A program made the position numbers and the translations under genes. A model generated the notes under the pieces. It was not told the origin of the DNA, did no database searches, and worked only from the letters and a program-made list of their open reading frames with translations. From JAAYAY01 sp964563135 (lineage in GTDB: Bacteria; Planctomycetota; Planctomycetia; Pirellulales; Thermoguttaceae), in NCBI GenBank assembly GCA_964563135.1, contig CAZLWV010000017.1:1-64000 (forward strand): a stretch of DNA of 64,000 nt, read 5' to 3'. Position 1 is the first letter of the stretch. Each line of letters opens with the position of its first letter. This document shows positions 8,586-15,257 of this stretch, one piece after another.

Positions 8586-8897
8586 TTAGTCGTGATGGCC
8601 GCGCAAGTGCATCACGGCACGGTAGATCATCAGGAAGATGCCGCTGCCGAACAGCCCGATGACGAGGCCGAGAAAGCCGCCGACGAAGAGGCCTGCCTGC
8701 CACTGGTCGAACAGGGCGGCGCACACGCCTGCCCCGACGACCAGGCACACCGCAGTGACGATCGCCTGGATCACATTGTCTTTGACGCGAACGTTTGCAC
8801 CAATCACCGTATCGCTGACGATGTTGTAGGCATGCCGCGTGCTCATCCGCGGGCCAGGCTGTTCGTTATGGTCTATAGGATCTCGATCGTCTGGCAT
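8586..8897 (-). CDS. Small two-helix membrane protein, unknown
   Basis: A 103-residue protein. ATG at 8897 is chosen for GGAGGG six bases upstream; the longer frame has no such site. After a hydrophilic N-terminus of about 45 residues come two hydrophobic helices, AIVTAVCLVVGAGVCAALF and AGLFVGGFLGLVIGLFGSG, and then a short basic, His-rich tail (MHLRGHHD). I do not recognise a family; similar small helical-hairpin proteins are common in planctomycetes. The second helix is glycine-rich, which favours tight packing or oligomerisation. Confidence 0.65.
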   Translation of the reverse strand: MPDDRDPIDHNEQPGPRMSTRHAYNIVSDTVIGANVRVKDNVIQAIVTAVCLVVGAGVCAALFDQWQAGLFVGGFLGLVIGLFGSGIFLMIYRAVMHLRGHHD

Positions 8898-9020
8898 TTT
8901 GGGCCCTCCGTTTGGTTGCACCGGCACCACGGCGGTGGCTGCGTCTCGGCAAGGATGCACCCATGCCGACGGCCAGAGGATCTTACCACCACGACATCTT
9001 GTCATGCAAGCTGCGGGGGG

Positions 9021-10352
9021 CTACCAGGCCTTGGTTACGCCGGGGATGGCGCAGGGGTAGATGCCGTCCGGGCCGGGTTTGGGCTGCGGGGTGCTGTCCC
9101 AGGTGTAGCCGTCGGGGGAGAGGTCCAGGTTGGAGTTGACCACGTCGTCCCAGGTGACTTCCTTGCCGGAATGGGTGGCCATGCGGCCCATGATGGCGGT
9201 GAAGGTGCTGGCCACTCCGTAGTCCCCCTCGTTGTAGGGCTGGCCGGCCAGGAGGGCGGCAAACAGATGGTCGTGCTCCGTCTGGTGACTGTCCTGGGAG
9301 TCGTTGGGGAAAACGCGCTGTGCGGCGCCGTCGGCCTGGATCACGGTGCCGCCGGGCCCCGGCCCCATGCTGCCCCTGGTGCCGAGGGCGTGACGGGCGA
9401 CGTTCATCCAGCAGTTTTTCTGGTGCCGGCAGAAACTGATCAGTTTCGTGCCGTCGGCATAGTCGAACTCGATTGCATGGTGGTCGAAAATCTCGCCGAA
9501 CTCGGGACCCGAACGGCACTGCCGGCCGCCCATACCGTTGGCGCGGACCGGATGAGCCTCTTTCATCATCCAGTTGGCCGCATCGAGGAGATGAACGTGC
9601 TGCTCGACGACCTGCCCGCCGGAGAGCCAGGTGAAGTAGTACCAGTTCTTGACCTGGTACTGCATCTCCGTTTCGCCGGCCTCGCGAGGCCGGACCCAGA
9701 CTCCCGACGAGAGATAGTAGATCCGCATCAGGCGGATGTCGCCGATCGCCCCGTTGTGGACCTCGGCGATGGCGTCACGGCTGGATTGGGAATGCCGCCC
9801 GTTGAGGCCCACGGCCACAGCCAACCCTTTCTGCCTGGCCAGTTCGTTGGCAGCCTGCACGCGGCGGGCGCCCGGGGAGTCGCAGGCAACCGGCTTTTCC
9901 ATGAACACGTGCTTGCCGGCGGCAACGGCGGCTTCGAATTGCATGGGGCGAAAGCCCGGAGGGCCGCAGAGAAGCACGAGGTCCGCATCGGTGGCCATCG
10001 CCTTCTGGTAGGCCTCGAGTCCCACGAACCGCCGCTCGGGCGGCACGTCGATCGCTTGCGGACGATCGGCACACCGCTTCTGGATGCCGGCCAGGCTCGA
10101 TTCCAGCCGGCCCTGGAAGGCGTCGGCCATGGCGATCAGCCGGACGTTGACCTTGCCACCCATGGCATTGATGGCCTCGGAGGCCGCGCCGGTGCCGCGC
10201 CCGCCGCAGCCAACCAGCGCAATCTTGATCGTATCGCTGCCGGCGGCATGAGCGGCGCGGGCGACGGTGAGCGTTGCCCCGGCGGCCCCCAGGCCGTGCA
10301 GGATCCGGGACTGGAGAAAGGAACGACGCGACTTCTGCTCGGACTGGGCCAT
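9021..10352 (-). CDS. Tat-exported Gfo/Idh/MocA family oxidoreductase
   Basis: A 443-residue protein with a twin-arginine signal (KSRRSFLQSRILHGLGAAGA). After it comes a Rossmann fold with IKIALVGCGGRGTGAA as the nucleotide-binding loop, and the family motif MEKPVACD (about residue 170), whose Lys-Pro contacts the sugar-nicotinamide site. The C-terminal half carries WLSGGQVVEQHVHLLDAANW, typical of the substrate domain. Planctomycetes encode many exported Gfo/Idh/MocA proteins that travel with a bound NAD(P) and act on sugars or cyclitols; the specific substrate is unknown. With the DUF1080 protein at 40452 it could belong to a 3-keto-sugar route, but the two genes are far apart. Confidence 0.88.
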   Translation of the reverse strand: MAQSEQKSRRSFLQSRILHGLGAAGATLTVARAAHAAGSDTIKIALVGCGGRGTGAASEAINAMGGKVNVRLIAMADAFQGRLESSLAGIQKRCADRPQAIDVPPERRFVGLEAYQKAMATDADLVLLCGPPGFRPMQFEAAVAAGKHVFMEKPVACDSPGARRVQAANELARQKGLAVAVGLNGRHSQSSRDAIAEVHNGAIGDIRLMRIYYLSSGVWVRPREAGETEMQYQVKNWYYFTWLSGGQVVEQHVHLLDAANWMMKEAHPVRANGMGGRQCRSGPEFGEIFDHHAIEFDYADGTKLISFCRHQKNCWMNVARHALGTRGSMGPGPGGTVIQADGAAQRVFPNDSQDSHQTEHDHLFAALLAGQPYNEGDYGVASTFTAIMGRMATHSGKEVTWDDVVNSNLDLSPDGYTWDSTPQPKPGPDGIYPCAIPGVTKAW

Positions 10353-10843
10353 GGCAGGGCTCCCACGAAAAACCGTTCGGGTCGGGTTGCGGACGGCCCT
10401 ATTGATAACGCGCGTGGGCAGCGGTGTCCAGCAAGTCGATCGGACAGGGCCCCTTGTCTCCGCCCCCTGACTGGAATGCCGACACTCTCAACGAGTGCTC
10501 TGTGACAGCATGATTTTGGGATACAGGGCGTAGAATCTTGCGACCATTGCCGAATTGTTCGGCAGTGGCGATCCCGATTCTCAGTTGTGACAAAGCACCA
10601 GCCGCCTCACGGGCCGGCAGTTCCCGGTTGAGTTTGCGCAACCGCGCACGGCCTTTGGTTCTTGATCGTAATCTTACTCTTGATCTTAATCGTGAATCTT
10701 CACGGACACATTCTACCCCATAGGTGGTGTGGTTCTCGACCGCAAAGTGGCGCAAGGCACACGCAGTGGAAGAGGTCGCTGGTGGTGTGAGTGTATGCGA
10801 TTCGAAAAGAGGATTAAGAGTAAGATTGAGAGTAAGATTAAGA
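10353..10843. other. Gene-free stretch with inverted purine-rich repeats
   Basis: No credible gene is visible. At about 10665-10705 and 10810-10850 there are low-complexity blocks built from GTAAGATTA/GAGTAAGATT units, in opposite orientation to each other. The RNA could fold into an imperfect hairpin about 190 bases long. The frames crossing it have biased, repetitive composition (strings of Arg/Ser or Leu/Asn) and are not genes. Confidence 0.6.
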
Positions 10844-11158
10844 TCACGGCGGGAGGGATTCGAGCAGCTCGTCGAGGGCCTGCTCGGCCTCCGGGGATTG
10901 GGGGTCGTTGTGGTCGCGGCCGGGCATGCGGACAAAACGTTTTGGACCGGGGGCGGCTGCGTAGAGCTGCTCGCCCTGCTGGAATGGAATCACGCGGTCG
11001 GCGTCGCCGTGGCTGATGAGGACGGGACCGGGGTAACGAGCGATCTTCACAAGGGAGTCCATGCGGTTGTGCATGAGGAGGCCTGTCGGCAGCCAGGGAA
11101 AGTCCTTGCCAGCAGCAAGAGGATCGCTCGCGACATGTCTCCAACCCCCAAAGGCACT
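10844..11158 (-). pseudogene. C-terminal remnant of an alpha/beta hydrolase
   Basis: The last 104 codons read as the end of an alpha/beta hydrolase. There is a FPWLPTGLLMHNRMDSL cap-like segment, LISHGDADRVIPF with the acid of the triad, and MPGRDHND with the triad His. The nucleophile elbow (GxSxG) and the entire N-terminal sheet are missing. Further upstream the frame turns into Arg/Pro-rich sequence without family resemblance, and the cupin gene starts on the other strand at 11413. I read it as the surviving 3' end of a deleted gene; expression from an internal start such as the ATG of MHNRMDSL is possible but would not give an enzyme. Confidence 0.6.
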
Positions 11159-11412
11159 GTCTGGAAGGATGGGCAACGTAGCGAAACACCGAATTGGGGT
11201 CAATGGCGGTTCTTCATGGTTCCGGTGAGCAGCCTGCCAGCCCGGGAGCAGAATCAGCGGCCGCAATTGCCCGCCGCGGAGCAACTTGGGGGCTGGCTTG
11301 GAGTCGGTCTCAGGCGTATCATGTCGCGGAGGATTTGGGGCCCGGCCACCCCTCACCCGGCGCGGAAGCGTGGCGGCAGTAGCGGCCGACCAGGGAGACT
11401 GGGGGCTCAGTG

Positions 11413-11742
11413 ATGGAAAATCTGCTGGCTGATCTGCCGAGAACACTCGCCGATGAACTTGTCGACGTGCTTGCCGAAGGCAGGCGGGTGCGGATCGAGC
11501 GGATCGTGTCGACCGGACAGGCCAGCCCGACCGGTTTCTGGTACGACCAGGATCAGGCGGAATGGGTGTCGGTACTTCAAGGGGAGGCCGAGCTGCTTTT
11601 TGCCGGTGATGAAGAGCCGTGCCACATGAAGGCGGGCGATCACCTGACGATCCCAGCGCACAGGAAACACCGCGTCCAGTGGACTTCCGAGGAGGAACCC
11701 ACGGTATGGCTGGTGGTGTTCTACGACGAATTGCGGACCTGA
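11413..11742 (+). CDS. Small cupin-domain protein
   Basis: A 109-residue single-domain cupin. ATG at 11413 is used; the GTG directly before it is an alternative. Residues 40-105 give the double-stranded beta-helix pattern: WVSVLQGEAELLF, then MKAGDHLTIPAHRKHRVQWTS as the second cupin motif. The histidines normally found in motif 1 are replaced (WYDQDQAEW), so metal binding through the usual site is doubtful, though HRKH in motif 2 remains. Function is unknown; similar proteins act as small sugar- or metal-sensing or isomerase-like proteins. It is convergent with the Gfo/Idh/MocA gene at 11827. Confidence 0.8.
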   Translation: MENLLADLPRTLADELVDVLAEGRRVRIERIVSTGQASPTGFWYDQDQAEWVSVLQGEAELLFAGDEEPCHMKAGDHLTIPAHRKHRVQWTSEEEPTVWLVVFYDELRT

Positions 11743-11826
11743 GGGGAGTGTGGGAGAAGAGCAAATCGTGTGGTGTGGAGCGGGCCTTGGGCCGGACCCC
11801 ACCGCCATGGGCTGGCTGGAAATGAC

Positions 11827-12957
11827 TCAGACCTCGACGCGCAGGCCGTCCCGGGCAGAATGTCTCAGGGCCTCCATGAGCCGCTGGATACGAACTGCCT
11901 GGCGGAAGCCCGGTTCGGCGGGACGGTCTTCTGCAACGGCCAGGAGGAAGTTGGCAAGACAGGCAACGTGCCCGCGGAGCCAGCCGATCGACGCCTTGGG
12001 GCTGGGAAACGAGGTTGCCGGGCGCTCGTAGCGCTGGCCGGTGTCGATACGGGTCCAGCCGCGGGAGCCGACGGGGGGGTAAGAAGCCGTGGCATCGTAG
12101 TATTCCAGGTAGTGAGGATCCATAAGATTGAACCGGAGGGCGCCACGGGTGCCGTGGATCTCCAGCCGCAGTTCGTCTTCCATGCCGGTGGCGATCTTGG
12201 AGGCCTCCACAAGGCCAACGCCGCCCGAGGCGAGTTCGGCCATCACCAGCACGCAATCCTCGGCGTCGACCTTGGCCCGGGCCGAGGGGTTGCCCGGCAA
12301 GGGACGATCGGGGAAGGCGATGTGAGTCTTCGCCTGCACCGATCGGAATGGGCCGACGAGCCAGTCAAGGCAGTCGAGGACATGGGAGGCGATGTCGGCA
12401 ATCACACCGCCGCCGGCGGCCGCGGTGAGTTTCCAGCGCAGCGGCGCCTCGGGATCGGCGCTGCCGCTGTGCAGGTAGGCGCCGCGGAACTGGAGCACCT
12501 GGCCGATGGCTCCCTGCTCGACCAGCCGCCTGGCGTGGATCGTGGCGGGATAGAATCGATTGTGGAAGGTCACCTGGGCCACGCCGCGATAGTCGGCCAG
12601 CGCAGCCTCGATCTGGTCGGCCTCTTCGGCGGTGCCAACCAGCGGTTTGTCGCAGTAGATGTGCTTCTGGTGGCGCATGGCCGAGAGGAGCGCCTCCTTG
12701 TGGGCGCTGTTCGGCGTACAGATGTGGACGATGTCGATCTCGGGGTTCTCTGTCACGTCGCGATAATCCGTCGTCGCAACCTGCGCCCCGAGAATCTGGC
12801 GGGCCTTCTCGGCCGTCTCCGGTCTGGAGGTGACCACGTGGGTGATCTGGGCCTGGACCGGGACCGGGTCGTAGAAGAAGGAGAGGTTCCGATACCCGTA
12901 GGCGTGAACCTTGCCGATGAAGCCGAAGCCGACGATTCCGACGCGAAAGGATTTCAT
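11827..12957 (-). CDS. Cytoplasmic Gfo/Idh/MocA family oxidoreductase
   Basis: A 376-residue protein without signal peptide, starting at the ATG of MKSFRVGIVGFGFIGKVHA, which places the Rossmann loop (GFGFIG) at the very N-terminus as usual. The family motif is YCDKPLVGT (about residue 95). VTFHNRFYPATIHARRLV and GGGVIADIASHVLDCLDWL (about residue 180) are typical of the substrate-binding half and of myo-inositol or glucose-fructose type dehydrogenases. NAD(P)-dependent oxidation of a sugar or polyol is expected. It does not closely resemble the exported paralogue at 9021, so the two are not a recent duplication. The cupin gene converges on it. Confidence 0.9.
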   Translation of the reverse strand: MKSFRVGIVGFGFIGKVHAYGYRNLSFFYDPVPVQAQITHVVTSRPETAEKARQILGAQVATTDYRDVTENPEIDIVHICTPNSAHKEALLSAMRHQKHIYCDKPLVGTAEEADQIEAALADYRGVAQVTFHNRFYPATIHARRLVEQGAIGQVLQFRGAYLHSGSADPEAPLRWKLTAAAGGGVIADIASHVLDCLDWLVGPFRSVQAKTHIAFPDRPLPGNPSARAKVDAEDCVLVMAELASGGVGLVEASKIATGMEDELRLEIHGTRGALRFNLMDPHYLEYYDATASYPPVGSRGWTRIDTGQRYERPATSFPSPKASIGWLRGHVACLANFLLAVAEDRPAEPGFRQAVRIQRLMEALRHSARDGLRVEV

Positions 12958-13082
12958 GGTGAACTGGCCAGTCGAGAGTCTCTGGGAATTGTGTTGGGGA
13001 GCAGTGGAGGGCGACGAAAGGACGATGGCCGGCAGCGGCGGGGCCCGTGGTCGAGGCATGTCTGCAAGTCGCGCTGCGGCGG

Positions 13083-13709
13083 CTACTGCCGCCGGCCGCT
13101 GGAGGAAATACTACCCGATGCGGGCCGAGGCTGCACCTCCAGGAGGAGATACACTTCGGATTTCCAGACCGGGCGGAGCCAGCCCTGGAAGACGCAGGCA
13201 TCGAGGGCGTCGAGAAACGGTCTCTGGCGTGCGAGCCAGTCGTCGGTCTGGTCGGGGCCCATGGCCGCCTTGGGAAGTACCACGTGCGTGATCCGCATGC
13301 GATGGAGCACCTCCACAATCTCGTCGGGCCGGGAGTACTGTTGCGGCAAAGTGAACGGCCCTTCCTGAAACAGCGGGGTGCCGATGACGTGGTCGCGAGG
13401 CATGTAGAAACCGCGGTGTTCGTAGAGAAGCATGAGCCTCGAGTCGGAGGGCGTCAGGGCGTCGAGCGCCTGGACGAGCGGCAGGTAAACGGTATCGGTC
13501 ATGTTGTGGACATAGTCGGCGCGGTTGACGGCCCCGACAGCAGCCAGCGCGGAGTACCAGTAGTAGCCGGTTCGCTCCCAGGGAACACTTGCCAGCGAGG
13601 CGATCGCCAGAATGAGGAGCACGACCTGCCGCCCGGCTCCCCGGATGCGGCGAAGGCCCACGGCGGCCAGGATCACCAGGGCCACGGCGGCAATGGCGGC
13701 GCCGGCTCA
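13083..13709 (-). pseudogene. C-terminal remnant of a membrane glycosyltransferase (ArnT/GT39-like)
   Basis: About 208 codons are open after an in-frame stop at the upstream side. They begin in the last transmembrane helix (VVLLILAIASLASVPW) and continue into the soluble tail with YVHNMTDTVYLPLVQALDAL, LLYEHRGFYMPRDHVIGTP and MRITHVVLP. I associate this pattern with the C-terminus of planctomycete dolichyl-phosphate-mannose-transferase-like membrane proteins, normally 500-700 residues with about ten helices. The catalytic N-terminal loop and all earlier helices are missing; the sequence runs within 140 bp into the end of the deoxyhypusine-synthase-like gene. It is most likely a 5' deletion. 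Confidence 0.6.
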
Positions 13710-13847
13710 GTCGGCAAGCCGGAAATCGACCGTGCTGGAGCCTTCGGTCGCGGAGCCTTTGGTCACTTTGGCGAGGCAGAAAACAGCAGCGGCGCCCGAG
13801 ACGCTGGCGCGGGGATCGGGCCCCCGCTACCCGTCGCCACGAGAACA

Positions 13848-14906
13848 TCAGGAAGCGGCGTCTTCCAGGACCGCAGCGATGAGCAGCGGCCAGGCGATGG
13901 TGGCGTCGCAATGGACTTCGGCAAAACGGCCGCCTTCGGCCGGACTGACGAACTTCCCCCAGGAGACGCCCTCGCTGTAGGTGCAGCCGCTCAGGCCGCC
14001 CCAATGGACCGGTTCAGGGCAGATCCGCACACCGTACTGGAAACGCGGCACTTCGAAAGATGTGCCGAGACGCATGTTGATGATGTCGATGAAGGGCCCC
14101 ACCTGCTGGGCCCAATTGCGGGGGACGCCGCCGCCGATCGTGACGATCCCGATCCGTTCGGCCGCCAGGATCCTGCGGGCATAGTCGTACAGATCGAGGA
14201 AGGGATTGAAGGACGGAAGACTGGAGAAGAAAGCGGCCGGGTCGTCTTGGCGTTCTCGGGCCCCGCCGGCGTGCAGAAAATGGGTGGCCACGTCCAGGCC
14301 AAGTTCGCAGTCGGTGAAGGCCGGAATGTAGACCGGCACCTGCTGGTTGTAGGCGCAGCCGAGGACGCTGGGCATCTGCCCCTGCTCGACCAGGCGGCGG
14401 CCGATCTGGCGGCACAGGGCAGACGAGCAGGTGGGCTCCGACCAGTCCATCTGGGAGAGCACTTCACTCATCGTCTCCTGGGCCTTGCAGAGGTTGGCCT
14501 CCATTTCCAGGGTGTCGTACACGCGGTTGTAGCCCCACTGGTAGAGCTGCGCGTCGGAGTGCCGGGGGTCGTACTTGTAGTGGACGCAGCCGATTGCCTC
14601 GCTCAGGCCGTGAGACATGATGGCGCCGGTCGTGATGACCGCGTCGGCCAGACCCGCCTCGATCATGTCGCACAGGACCCGGCCCATCTTGGCCACCGTC
14701 ATCGCTCCCGAGACGCTGACGACAATCCGGCACTCCTTGTCGGCTGCCATCTGCTTGAGAACATGGAAGGCCTCGCCCAACTGCCGCGCCCCGAAGGCCG
14801 TCTTCGACATTCGCTGCAGCATATCGGCAAAACCGTCGGCCGCCCGCACGTCGAGCGACTCGAGGGGGTCCAGGCCATCGTCGCGTCCATCCCGGAGAGT
14901 TCTCAT
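13848..14906 (-). CDS. Deoxyhypusine-synthase-like protein
   Basis: A 352-residue protein starting at MRTLRDGRDDGLDPLESL (ATG 14906); the longer open frame upstream is Arg/Ser/Pro-rich and unlikely. Family features are VSVSGAMTVAKMG, VITTGAIMSHGLSEAIG (NAD-binding region, about residue 100), TIGGGVPRNWAQQ (about 255) and SGCTYSEGVSWGKF near residue 315. The Lys of SWGK aligns with the lysine that forms the imine intermediate in eukaryotic deoxyhypusine synthase. Bacteria lack eIF5A, so the enzyme probably transfers the aminobutyl group of spermidine to another amine, as in bacterial DHS-like homospermidine synthases. It is a single gene without polyamine neighbours here; the start of the GT remnant follows downstream. 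Confidence 0.85.
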   Translation of the reverse strand: MRTLRDGRDDGLDPLESLDVRAADGFADMLQRMSKTAFGARQLGEAFHVLKQMAADKECRIVVSVSGAMTVAKMGRVLCDMIEAGLADAVITTGAIMSHGLSEAIGCVHYKYDPRHSDAQLYQWGYNRVYDTLEMEANLCKAQETMSEVLSQMDWSEPTCSSALCRQIGRRLVEQGQMPSVLGCAYNQQVPVYIPAFTDCELGLDVATHFLHAGGARERQDDPAAFFSSLPSFNPFLDLYDYARRILAAERIGIVTIGGGVPRNWAQQVGPFIDIINMRLGTSFEVPRFQYGVRICPEPVHWGGLSGCTYSEGVSWGKFVSPAEGGRFAEVHCDATIAWPLLIAAVLEDAAS

Positions 14907-15257
14907 GGCAGTAGCCTCACATAGACAGGGCGGAAATAAACCCTGAAGTGTAGCGTGACAAGCGCCCGTTTGTCCAGATTGCCGGAGAAATCTGCAGGAG
15001 AACCAGGAGAACTGCGAAGTCCTGATGTGGCAAGAAAAGCAAGTCACTCTCCGAAAGGGCGCGTGCGGGAAGTAGGGGTTCCTGGCACTTCCGCGATCGG
15101 CACTCGGAGAGCTTGGAGAGTGGGCTGCTACTTTGGGCCCGGCGGCCGCAGGGACCTTCAGGCGGTTCCGGCCCCCGACCTGAAAAAGCTCGGCCCGCAG
15201 ACCGGCCGGACGGCCAAGGAGTCTGGAGTCAGAGCTTGAATAGTGAATAGGCACTCG
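14907..15257. other. Intergenic, no gene seen
   Basis: Promoter-side region of the deoxyhypusine-synthase-like gene and 3' side of the repeat-protein gene. Six-base arms TTCAGG/CCTGAA around 15157-15184 could form a weak hairpin. I see no credible coding frame. Confidence 0.5.
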
